Under the pieces are notes generated by a model, which was not told where the DNA came from, did no database searches, and was given only the letters and a program-made list of their open reading frames with translations. The translations under genes were made by a program, and so were the position numbers. DNA of 43,395 bases from Triparma columacea (lineage: Eukaryota; Sar; Bolidophyceae; Parmales; Triparmaceae): NCBI GenBank assembly GCA_030267965.1, contig BRYA01000389.1:1062-44456 (forward strand). Direction: 5' to 3'. Positions 10,678-20,600 of this stretch are shown here, piece by piece (the stretch's first letter is position 1; every line of letters starts with the position of its first letter).

Positions 10678-11387
10678 TGTTTGAAGATTTGCGTAGTGAT
10701 GGGGTAGAGTAATGTGTGTGAAGAGGTGATATGGGCGTCAACTGAGAGAGGATGAGGGAAGAAAGAGGGTTAGGAGGGATTCAAGGGCTATCGAGACGCA
10801 TGTATGAATTATAAATGCAATACAAGCAACACAAGATATTAAAGTAAAGTACAATGGACAGATAGGCGGAAAACAGATGGCGTGAAGTCTCGACGTGCTG
10901 AGGGGAAGGTGGATAATCTCAACAGCCTTAAAAGTAACGGCATTAAAAGTTCCCCTCAAGCACGTCGAATACAAGTCAATGGCAATAAGTGCACCACAAC
11001 CGCATCATTTCAACGTACAGTGCAATGAAGTAAGGCAATGAAATTTATAGGCAATCCGCAAGAAGTTAATGGAACCCAAATTGAAATTAAGATAAAGTTG
11101 AGCGCAAAACGAAAGATGATTTCACGCGATTGTCCAAAACGTTCTTATCATGCCCAGAGGCCGCACCTAGGGCGTCTTTGTCCTCTTGAAGCAAACCTTT
11201 AATGATTTATAAAGTGTTTGGCTCTCTTTGACTACGAACATCGCACTCACTGCGCGCAATCTTGACACATACGGGTCTCATGCATCTAAAAGCAACGACA
11301 CACGCAAAACAAACGCCCAAAACGTTGTCTTGCTTTTCTCAACACCATCCCTCATCAAGGTGATGGGCACTTTCAGGGCACTGTCGC
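10678..11387 (+). other. Divergent intergenic region containing a stem-loop inverted repeat
   Basis: About 700 bp separate the MCC beta start (-) from the HA-like repeat gene (+). I see no ORF that looks real. The notable element is the inverted repeat listed separately at 10890-10968. The rest should hold both promoters. Confidence 0.5.
10890..10968. repeat. Inverted repeat, arms 18/19 bp, 42-nt loop
   Basis: The left arm 10890-10907 (TCGACGTGCTGAGGGGAA) is complementary to the right arm 10950-10968 except for one extra base in the right arm. The loop is 10908-10949. It lies in intergenic DNA, away from either start codon. Its role is unknown. Confidence 0.85.
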
Positions 11388-14069
11388 ATGAACTTCACCA
11401 ATAACTCACACATGAAATTCCTCGCCTTAGCCGCCCTGGCGTATACGCCAGTAGCGTTCTCTTTTACAATAAGTCCTTATGCTACCCTTCGTTCTCCCTT
11501 AAATCGCGTGGTTGGTAATTTACCTGAACCCCGACGCAAGTCTCTCCATCTTTGTACCGTAGATACAAGCAGTAGTGAGGAAGTGACGGAGAAAAGAGAC
11601 GAACAGGAGTGGCTGACGGTTCTTAGCGCATTCGAGCTCTACAAGAGCGCGTTTGGGGATTTGAAGGTGAGTGAGACTGCACAGGCATCACTCGGAGATG
11701 GGTGATGGGGGATTCTGTTTTGTTCCTGTGATTGATACTGCGATGAAATATACCACATAAACACTATCTGATTGTGATATTTAATGAGTATGGCGGCGAC
11801 ACACGCAATGAAGAAACGCCAGTATGACAACTGACTGCCAATAGAGATTACAGGGCATCTGTATAAGAAACATTCACCTGTCTCTCCCCAACCTCCCGTC
11901 TCACCCAACCCCACCTCGCCCCCCAACCCCAACCCCTTTGCGGATGTCGCTTCGCCTCCCACTCAGGTCCCCTCCCGTTTCATAGTCCCCTCCATGGACC
12001 CTTGGCCCCCCTCAGCCTGGGGCATGAAGCTCGGCCTCCGCGTCGCCGGGATCCGATCCACCGGTCGTTTCGTCGCTAACCATGTAGAGCGCCGCGAACA
12101 GCTCGACGCCATGGGCTTCGTCTGGCGGCTCCGCAACGCCCCCGTGGCTGATGATGACATCCCCTTTGAGCAGATCTTCGACGCCCTAGAGGTCTACAAG
12201 CAGGAGATGGGGAACTTGGACGTGGACCAGAGCTTCGTGGTGCCCAATACCGAGCCGTGGAAGCTCAGCACGAGAGGGCTGCCTCTAGGGAGCAAGATTC
12301 CCGTGATTAGGAGCAAGAGCTATCTGAGGGATAACCCGAGCGCAGAGGACAAACTGAGGGAGATTGGGTTCGAATTCGACGGGAAGGCCGCCGCTAATAA
12401 CCAGCGCTTCAAGCTGGTGTACGACGCCCTCACTGCCTACAAGGCTAACTTCGGCGACCTCCTTGTCCCTCAGCCCTATGTTATCCCTGACAACTCGCCA
12501 TCCTTCCCAGAGCACACGTGGGGCCTCCGCTTGGGGGCAAGGGTAAACGCGATCAGGAGTCAGGGGACGTTCGTCAAGACGTCCCCTGACAGGAGGGAGA
12601 TGCTAGACGAAATCGGTTTCGCTTGGGAGCCCCCTCCCAGCTCGACTGGGAAGAAGAGGGGGAGGAAGAAGAAGGAGGAAACGGAGGAAGAGGGGGAGGG
12701 CACGAGTGGCCTGACCCTGGGGGATTTGGCAAACTACAGTCCGGTCGTCAACCAGCAAAGCCCAACGTGGGGGACGGGGACGAGCCCACTGGAGGGAGAG
12801 GAAGGGCAGGTCGTATCGCCGGACCCAAATAGCGAGCTGGCTATCATGGAGAGAGGTGAGCACGACGAGTGGTGGGCTGGTGTCGACTTCCCTTCCTCTC
12901 ATAACCAACCTATATCTCGCCTATAACTAACCTCCTTTCTTGTAATAACTAACCTCCTTCAATCGTCGCTTTTCTCTTCCCTCGCCGCAGAAATGGCCTT
13001 GGCGAACTCCGACTCTGTCTGGGAGTTCGATGACTTCAACGGCTACGAGTTCTCTGACGTCGTGGAGGCCCTGACCGTCTACAACCAAGTTGCGGGAAAC
13101 TGGGACGTCGATCCCCGCCTTGTTTGTGGGGAGCCTCTGACCGTCGTCGGTAGCTCCGTCGATACAGTCGTCGATGTTGAGGGCGCCCTGAGTGCCTCGG
13201 ACGAAGAGCGGGCGGCTGTAGGAGCGGTGGAGGACGACAGCGTGGTCGCGAACCTCATCGCAGCGATCGAGCAGGATGACGATGTCTTCCTGGGGGACTT
13301 GGAGGGGGACGATGATGACGATGATGACGACGAGGGGTTGGAGGCTTTGATGGAACAGCTTAGTATGCTTGAAGACGAGGGGGGGGACGCAGACGTGCTG
13401 AAGGCGGTCGGGGTGGGGGAGGAAGTCGAAGAGGAGGAGAAGGAGGAGGAGGTGGTGGTGGAGGAGGCGGTTGTCACGATGGAGTTCCCCGAGAATCTCA
13501 AGGGCATGAAACTGGGAGAGATCACCCGCAGGATAAGGTGAGATAGAGTGAATACAACCCGCACTCGGCATTGACTTTTGCCGACGATATCAATGAACCA
13601 ATACACACCCCAGCATCCCATGGCTCGCATCGTTTGCCACCTATTTTTCTCTATGTGACGAGCCAACGCCCTTGACTCTTCACTTCTCTCTTCGTCTAAT
13701 CCTCTTCACAACTCGCCCTTCGCTCATCACAGGACCGGAGATGTACCTGTAGGTCACGACCCCGAAAGGAAGGCCATGCTTGACAACATAGGGTTCGATT
13801 GGGGCGACACCTCCAAGTACATACACGCGCCTTTCGCCAGGGTCCTCGCCGCTCTCTACGCCTACAAAAAGATCAGGGGCGATCTCTGCGTCGAGAGGGC
13901 CTTTGAAATTCCTGAGTACGACCCTTGGCCTGCAGTTCTGGGGGGGTTCGAGCTGGGACATTATGTGAACGAGATAAGAGGACAGAAGGAACTGCTTAGA
14001 GAGGAGTACCCGCTCAAGATGCAGATGCTCAACCAGCTCAATTTTCTCTGGCTCAGCAAGCTTGATTGA
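11388..14069 (+). CDS. Protein with helicase-associated-like repeats, signal-peptide bearing, 4 exons
   Basis: Exons 11388-11666, 11967-12855, 12991-13537 and 13733-14069 give 683 aa. Each repeat has a tyrosine/aromatic helix of the type AFELYKSAFGDL, then VPxxxVIP, then WGxxLGxRVxxIR and a closing RREMLDEIGFxW. These resemble the helicase-associated (HA) domains found in many stramenopile proteins without a helicase core. I count about four to five copies, including degenerate ones. Between repeats lie a basic Lys/Glu segment (about 12640-12710) and a long Asp/Glu-rich stretch (about 13295-13490). The N-terminus is a hydrophobic leader ending VAFSFT, suggesting secretory or plastid import; an alternative ATG is at 11412. 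No enzymatic motif is seen. HA domains are thought to bind nucleic acid, which is only an inference here. Confidence 0.78.
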
Positions 14070-14168
14070 GTGACTAGAAACAAAAAAAAGTATTTTGTCA
14101 CGACTGTTTTTACCTTAAAATTTCTTTTTCTCCCCTCTCCTACCCTCCCCCCCACTCAAATCATCTCC

Positions 14169-15074
14169 TTACTCTTCCACGGGCACCATCCAGTCGCTCG
14201 GGAGCGAGGATTTCGCACCGCTGCTCAAGGAGGATGTGGAGGTGGATGCTGTGGACACCGAGGATACATCAGACTCGTCATCAGAGGCATCCTCCAAGAG
14301 AACCTTGTTTTTCTTCGGCTTCCTCTTCCCCTCCCTCTTCCCCTTGGCCTCCTCCTTCTTCGTCATCGCCGTCATGGTCGAGTTCCCTCCCTTCGTCTCT
14401 GTCTCCTTCATCTCCGCCTCCTTCATCTCCGCCTCCTTGGTCTCGGTCTCCTTTGTCTCACTGGCCGTCAGAAGGTTGCTCCCTCCCTCCATCCTGTCTC
14501 CCAAACCGCCCTTCTCCCACACCTCATCCCAGCCATCTTTGCTGGCTCCCTCGAACCTGTCGAGAACCTCGGCGTCGGAAGCTCCCTTGAGGACGTGCTT
14601 CTGCCTCTTCCGAATCCTCTTCTGCCCATCTTTATCGGTGAATGTGTCGGTCACGTAAGTTTTGAAATTTCCGTGGGTGTCGTTTTTCTTCTCAATCCTG
14701 CTCTCCCACTTGTTGCTCCCGTCCGAACGGTAGAGGACGGACGTAGAGTGGGACTGCGGAAATGTTTGTGAGTGGGACTCACTGAGTGCAGTAGGTACAA
14801 AGGCCTGCTGCAGGGCACGCTGCTGGCGCATACGCTTAATTTGTCGCTTACGGGCTTGGTGATAGGCGGCGTGCTCGGCGAGGGCCTTCATACGAGCCTC
14901 AGTTTCCCTCCTCTGTCTCCTCTTCTCGCAGGCATCCTCGAGGGCAAGCCAGTTGGGGGAGAACAACGAGGTCTTCATGAACGGGGAGCATCTATCCACG
15001 CCCCAAGAAGGCTGAAAGGAGCGGTAGAGGAAAGGCTCATCGAAAAAATCGTCTTTGAACATGGTTGTCATCAT
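14169..15074 (-). CDS. Charged coiled-coil-type protein of unknown function
   Basis: A single open frame of 301 aa. The first true ATG is at 15074 (MMTTMFKDDFFDEPFLYRSF). Residues about 50-90 are a Lys/Arg/Glu-rich helix. The middle holds a segment SVLYRSDGSNKWESRIEKK followed by YVTDTFTDKDGQKR. A KETETKEAEMKEAEMKETE repeat and a Lys-rich patch with Asp/Ser tail finish the protein. The FKDDFFDEPF start and the Tyr/Ser middle recall myeloid leukemia factor (MLF)-type proteins, but the match is weak and I do not assign it. No membrane segment or leader is seen. The 3' end converges on the HA-like repeat gene, 99 bp away. Confidence 0.6.
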   Translation of the reverse strand: MMTTMFKDDFFDEPFLYRSFQPSWGVDRCSPFMKTSLFSPNWLALEDACEKRRQRRETEARMKALAEHAAYHQARKRQIKRMRQQRALQQAFVPTALSESHSQTFPQSHSTSVLYRSDGSNKWESRIEKKNDTHGNFKTYVTDTFTDKDGQKRIRKRQKHVLKGASDAEVLDRFEGASKDGWDEVWEKGGLGDRMEGGSNLLTASETKETETKEAEMKEAEMKETETKGGNSTMTAMTKKEEAKGKREGKRKPKKNKVLLEDASDDESDVSSVSTASTSTSSLSSGAKSSLPSDWMVPVEE

Positions 15075-15354
15075 ACTGGTGCGAGTCGAGATCAAGGGAA
15101 ATGGGAAAAAAATGGTCAGTGTGTGATTTCGGGAATTAAAAATTTACAAACAGAGCAATCGTATTATAGAAGAGTACGAAATGGGAGCAGATATTTACCT
15201 TGCTTTGTATTTGTTTTGTTTTGAGGAAGCTTTAATTTTGGTCAATCTTTCGGCTGATTCTTGAAGAAGCCAAGGAGTCGTGAAGAATATGACTTTGGAA
15301 AAGAGAACAATAATCGGAATTCTTTATCGCATACCTCACCATCTATTGAGGTTA

Positions 15355-16245
15355 TTACTCGACAATCCCCCCAATAGTCCCCCCTACGTGTTCACAATCA
15401 TTCACCGTAAGATTCTTCCACTTGAATTCCTCCTCCAGGAACTCATACTCGTAGACACTGATCGCAGTGTATCCACAGGGCCCCGCCTGCTCCCACCTTT
15501 CCCCCGTCAACTCCTCAAAAATGTGCGTGCACGGTCCTCCATGACTGCAGAGCACCAAACTCTCCCCTAAATGCTTCTTCGCTAGTCCTTCCACAACAGA
15601 GCGAAGACGAGTATGCTGGTTCTTCTTCGTCTCCAGGTTATTCCAGTTGTAAGGGGTAGCGTCGAAGAGCATAACATGATCTCCAACGACCGGAACCCTC
15701 ACAGTATCGTAGCTGTTCATCATTTCCGTGGTGTTGTAGAGGCTCCCTGCGGGATTGAGAACCCTCTGGTCCATGTCGTCAACATCAACCGGAGTACCCT
15801 TCCTGCACGTAGCTGGTCCGCCCCAAGTACTGTCAGCACCTGGTGCTCCCCACGAGCGATACCAGTCCTCGTTTATGCTCTCGACTAAGCCGANNNNNNN
15901 NNNNNNNNNGCACGTGTGGGTGGCGAGAGGGAGAACTTGGAGGCGAGTTCGGTGATGCGGACGCCAGCCTGTGTGTGTGTGGGGGGGGGGGGTTGAGTCT
16001 CGTGTGTTTTGGCCTGTGTTGTGGAACAGTGGATAGGTTTGGGACGGTGCCTCGGTCGTTGCTCGCTTGTCCACGAAAAGGCTTTTTTGGCAGCATACAC
16101 TCACCTTTTCTCCCTGAACCATGCCGTTTGGGGTCAATGGTGGGTCAAAAGGCCTCTCTGCTGTCGCACTCCAGTTCACACCCCTGTCCCTGCATGAATA
16201 GTCCTCTCTCTCGCCGTGGCGCATGACAAAGATGGCACCTTTCAT
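15355..16245 (-). CDS. Histidine phosphatase (phosphoglycerate mutase-like), interrupted by an assembly gap
   Basis: Exon 1 is 16245-16105 and exon 2 is 15968-15355, with a GTGAGT...CACACAG intron that includes GT and C/G runs. Exon 1 carries the catalytic RHGERED motif (VMRHGERED). Exon 2 continues AGVRITELASKFSLSPPTR, the phosphatase SPxxR element. After the gap it has NEDWYRSW, then CSHGGPCTHIF with the second catalytic His. This fits the UBASH3/PGM-like branch of the histidine phosphatase superfamily. Sixteen Ns (15894-15909) break exon 2 just after the SPPTR motif, and the frames on either side disagree if the gap is taken as 16 bases. The substrate is unknown. Confidence 0.82.
   Translation of the reverse strand: MKGAIFVMRHGEREDYSCRDRGVNWSATAERPFDPPLTPNGMVQGEKVSVCCQKSLFVDKRATTEAPSQTYPLFHNTGQNTRDSTPPPHTHTGWRPHHRTRLQVLPLATHTCXXXXXXGLVESINEDWYRSWGAPGADSTWGGPATCRKGTPVDVDDMDQRVLNPAGSLYNTTEMMNSYDTVRVPVVGDHVMLFDATPYNWNNLETKKNQHTRLRSVVEGLAKKHLGESLVLCSHGGPCTHIFEELTGERWEQAGPCGYTAISVYEYEFLEEEFKWKNLTVNDCEHVGGTIGGIVE
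15894..15909. other. Assembly gap (16 N)
   Basis: A run of 16 N lies in exon 2 of the histidine phosphatase gene. The coding frames on the two sides differ, so the true length should be 2 modulo 3 if no intron lies in the gap. Confidence 0.95.
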
Positions 16246-16739
16246 ATTTGATTATCGTTTTTGACCAGCAGCCTGTGTCGTAAGTTTGTCGTTTTGCTTT
16301 AAATAACTTTTGAGAGTGGATCCCAATTCTCCCCACCTTTCTGCCATTCTGCCCCGATCAAAAATCATGTAAGAAGATGTTATATACGGTATCGCTGCCT
16401 TCAAGCCTCTCTCTATACTTGTTTGAGCTGCGATGTAAAAGTATGGGAGGAATGGGTCTCGTAGGGATTAGATTTGAAACAAACTCCATTGGAGTGTAAC
16501 GGAGGGAATAGACAATTTTTGCTTCAAATTAAGATATACTGACGAATTGGGAGTGCCAAGGGAAGGAGACAAATATCACCCCCTCGTCCTCCTTCTCCTA
16601 TTCCCCCAAACCCCCCCCTTTCCTCATCCCCCCCTGTCCTCCTCCCCGCTACTCGAACATTTTGAAATTTTCACCCTCCTTTCCCGCTTTCTCCGACCCT
16701 CACCCCCCCCGTTCGCCCTATTTCCTCCTTCTCTATCAG
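16246..16739 (+). promoter_or_regulatory. Upstream region of the proteasome gene, with a possible 5' UTR intron
   Basis: About 490 bp separate the histidine phosphatase start (-) from the proteasome beta start (+). A long C/T-rich tract (about 16576-16738) ends in TATCAG directly before the proteasome ATG, just like an intron acceptor. A GTAAGA donor-like site lies at about 16370. An intron in the 5' leader is therefore possible. No ORF looks real here. Confidence 0.4.
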
Positions 16740-17369
16740 ATGGACTCAATAATCGGTGTCAAATACAACGGTGGCGTGGTCATAGCCGCTGATTCCAACA
16801 ATGCCCGCTCCATCCTGGTCTATCAGCACAACCTCGACAAGATTTCCCAGATCGCCCCCAATGCCATCCTCGGTCTCTCCGGCCCTAACGCTGACCTTGT
16901 ATCTTTTTCCGAGTACATCTCCAAGAACCTCAAGCTCTACTCCCTTAGCAACCCCGGCCAGGACCTCTCCACAAAGGCCATCGCATCCTTCTGTCGCAAC
17001 ACCCTTGCCGTAGCGCTGAGGAAGGGACCCTACCAGGTGCAGACCCTCCTCGGAGGCTGGGACGTTTCCCCCTCTACCGAAGACGGTGAGGGCAGTATGT
17101 ACTTTCTTGACTACATGGGCTCCCTCCAAAAGGTGAACTACGGGATCCAGGGCTACGCGTCCAACTTTGCTCTCTCTGTCCTCGACCGCGAGTGGCGTGA
17201 GGGCCTGACGAAGGAAGAGGCCATTAAAATCATCGATAACTGCATCAACGTGCTGGACACCAGATTCTTAATCAGCCAGCCTACCTTCACCATTAAGAGT
17301 GCGAGCAAGGATGGCGTCAAGGTGGAGAGGGAGGTCGTGGCAAAGTATGGGGTCGAGAGGAACAACTAG
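16740..17369 (+). CDS. PSMB2: 20S proteasome subunit beta-4 (PSMB2-type)
   Basis: The ATG at 16740 gives 209 aa, against about 200 for PSMB2. The N-terminus MDSIIGVKYNGGVVIAADSN aligns with the MEYLIG start of human beta-4. It lacks a propeptide with a catalytic Thr, as expected for this structural, non-catalytic beta subunit of the core particle. Family blocks include ILGLSGPNADLVSFSEYI, a YQVQTLLGGWD strand pair, MYFLDYMGSLQKVNYGIQG and the C-terminal NVLDTRFLISQPTFTIK. A longer frame runs upstream to 16662, but the added residues are low-complexity Pro/Ser/Phe read-through of the pyrimidine tract, and the TATCAG before 16740 looks like a splice acceptor. Confidence 0.92.
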   Translation: MDSIIGVKYNGGVVIAADSNNARSILVYQHNLDKISQIAPNAILGLSGPNADLVSFSEYISKNLKLYSLSNPGQDLSTKAIASFCRNTLAVALRKGPYQVQTLLGGWDVSPSTEDGEGSMYFLDYMGSLQKVNYGIQGYASNFALSVLDREWREGLTKEEAIKIIDNCINVLDTRFLISQPTFTIKSASKDGVKVEREVVAKYGVERNN

Positions 17370-17610
17370 GGTTGAATCAAATCGGTGTAATATAGTAGCT
17401 CGTTTGTGGGACAGAAGAGACTGTTTTTTTGTTGAAAATTTGGAATAACGAAGCGGAAACAACAAAATTCAGAGCCGTGTAACACACCGTGAACACCAGT
17501 TACCGCAATCCTACGTTCCATCCTCTCAAACATCTTAAAAAAAAAATCTTCACAGAGAGAGTAGCACAAAAGCATCTTGCGAAACCACCCCACTGCAGCC
17601 TGTAACAGAA

Positions 17611-20600
17611 ATGAGAGGAATAAGGGCACAGGTTACTCTCTCAATCCCACGAATCTCAATTCCCACTTATCACTCGATGGCGCCCCTACCACCCAATCAC
17701 CTCCTCCTCCTCTTAATCCTGCTCCTCGTAGCTCCTTCCAAAGCCCTCCATGCCCAGCATGGTAACGGAAACACCGGATCCAATTCCCAAGTTCCCACCC
17801 CCCTCCGCGCGAAATTAGCTTCATCCCTGCAATACCCGCTTCCACTCTCAGGAATGAGGCCCCCCCCCGTCAACTCGGCCCCTGCTGCTGTTCAAGTCCC
17901 TCCCCCGCCCGCTCAACAGGATCCTTCTCAAAGGTCCCTGTCACACGGCACACACACACCTCCCGCCCCATACGAGCTCTGCAGCTCGTACCTACTGAAC
18001 GGGAAAATTCAGGACCAGACGATGGTCGATATGGAGTTCATCGAAACCGGGGAGTCGTGCGTTTCAATGTGCTCCAACAAAGACTGCCCTGAATTTAGGC
18101 ATACCAGGGTTTTCGCTAGTAAGGAACCCTTCACACCGGCTAACGGGGCGTGGGGTTATCCGGATTCATTCCCTATGTTCATGTATTTTAACGATGATTA
18201 CTTTGAGCATTCTATTGCTTTTTATGAGGTGAGAGGAAGGAGAGGAGGGGCAGCACTGACTGTTGTAATCACTAACGCAACCCCCTTCGGTTGTCACTCC
18301 TCTCCGTCCCCCCCCCCCCCCCCTTTCCCCTTCTAGCCCTGCAAGAGAAGTTCGGGCAGCTATTCTTCATCAGCAGTGTTGGCTCAATTTTTGTACGCCC
18401 CGGCCGACGGAAGCGAGTACGACAACGGCTACTTCGACCCGACTAAGACGAGCACGTTCTGGCAGACCGTTAAACACACCCCAGACGCCGACGGTACCTA
18501 CCAAACGACCAACGTTGTTATTACATGCAAGGTGAGGAGAAACGGCAAAATACAAACTAGCAAGGACGGGCGTTTAGCTCTGATGAACACTTGCCGCTAA
18601 CTCCCTCCCCTCCTCACAGGCTGGAACTGAATATACCGAATGCCCCAAGAACTACTACCTGGAAGACGACGTATGCGTGGCTTGCCCATCGCACCTCGAA
18701 AGCTCGCACCAAGGGGCAACTTCAGTCTCAGACTGTTTTACCTACAGGGCCAATGCCGTGGTTTCCTGCCCTTTCGCGTCTAGGCTAGTGGCCTACAACA
18801 ACGACGTCGGCGAGAACGAGAGGCTCGCCGAGAGCGGGGAGATCGGCTTTGAGACCCTGAAGGACATCGCCTTTGTCAGCAGCGATAGGTTCCTCACGCT
18901 CAACGATCACCAAATCTTGGAGTACGACGTGGACGGGGACTTCAAAGGGGTCTTCGCCGAGGATCCCACCACGTCGGGCACGCAACGGGCGACTCTGACG
19001 TCTCTCCACGTGTTCACACCGACAGACAGCGACGAACTCTACGTCGCGGTTTCTCGAGACTACATTATTCACGTTACAACGTATGCCAAAGGAAAAGATG
19101 GTGGAAGCATTGACTTAGAAGACGAGCGCTCATCATCCAGAATGTACATCGACCTCGGAGATATCGCCCTTGACGGCGGTATAACTTTGAACTCAGAAAT
19201 GATCACCTCAATGACCCAAGGGGCAACTGCAGATGAGATTCTTGTAACGACCTCTTTCTGGTTTGATGAAGTACCAGAAGGGGAAACAGAAGCATCACAA
19301 TACCCCGGAGGCCGTCTAGTCCGTGTTTGTGTGCCCACTAAGTGCACCAAACCCCCCATCAACAAGGTTCAAAATTTGTATTACGCGTTGACGGCTGTTG
19401 TGACTTTACCATCAAAAGGGTCAAAAGGGTCAATCTTATATGTAGAAAAGGGCTCAGGATCAGGTACAGACTGGCAAGTTGTGAGGGAAATCCCTCTTGA
19501 TGACGATGAAACTTTCCCATTTCCCACCATATTCATTGACGTTAGTTCCACAACTTACAGACCAACAGATATTGTAGTAGACGACAAGCTTAGACTTGTA
19601 TACATCGAGACTCCAGATCTCACCAGCGTGTACAACTACAACGGGATCTTTCTGCGGAGGTTTGAGGAGAAGATCGGCTACACCACGGAACCTGACCAGC
19701 TGGCTTTCAAGCCTGGCATCTTTGCCCACTTATCCAGCTACGAAACTTACACTGATGTCGATGACGTCTTCCCCAACACTACGGTAGTTGCTGGAGAGAC
19801 GCTGACAGCGAAAGTCATGCTTAGGGATCGGTACAATGAGCAAATCACAGAGAACCTGAATGAATATGAGAAGGTAAGAATGGCGGATGAGCTTGCTACA
19901 ATTACGCCAAGGGAGTTGCAAAATTCGAAACACCAGTCGCTGCACATTGAAAAGCTAACCAGTCCTTCCCCTCGCTCACCACAGTCTCGTTTTACACTGA
20001 CAGCATCTGGAGACATTGCCTTTGACGGTAAAATTTATGCCACCCAAGTAGGAGGTAGTATCAACTTGGACGCTACGAAACCAGCCGCCACTAGCATATA
20101 CGGCGAAATCGTGATCGAGAAGGCTGGTCCTTGGAAACTCACTTTAACTGAGGGGACCAAGGTGGTGCAAACAGTTGGAACCGACGTGCAGATAAATGTC
20201 ATTCCTGCGAAGACGGACCCTGGCAGCTGCACCCTCAACACGCCTAACACCATGGTCACGACTGCTGGAGAATCATTTCGCATTGAGATTGCATCATTTG
20301 ACAGGTAAAGCAAAAGTAACGATAAATGTCATACTGAGTGATCATTGCTCACCTCCTTTGGGTCATCGCTTCGTCCCCGCAGGTTTAACAACCCCACCCA
20401 TGACAGCAGCGATGAGTTTATAACCTGGTTCCAGAACAAAGACTACGGAGAACACACCCTTGGCAAGACCATGAATCGAATCTTCGACAACAAAGGGAAT
20501 CACACTAATCGCTTCGAGATCGATCGCACTCTCAAAGAGGCAGGGGATGAGCGAGTCCACGTCGCCCATAAGTCATGCATTGAAAGTTCATGTAGTGGAC

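Noticed and set aside
12427..13537. Asp/Glu-rich stretch as a separate gene
   Set aside because: Splice phases and the flanking repeats show it is a linker inside the HA-like repeat protein.
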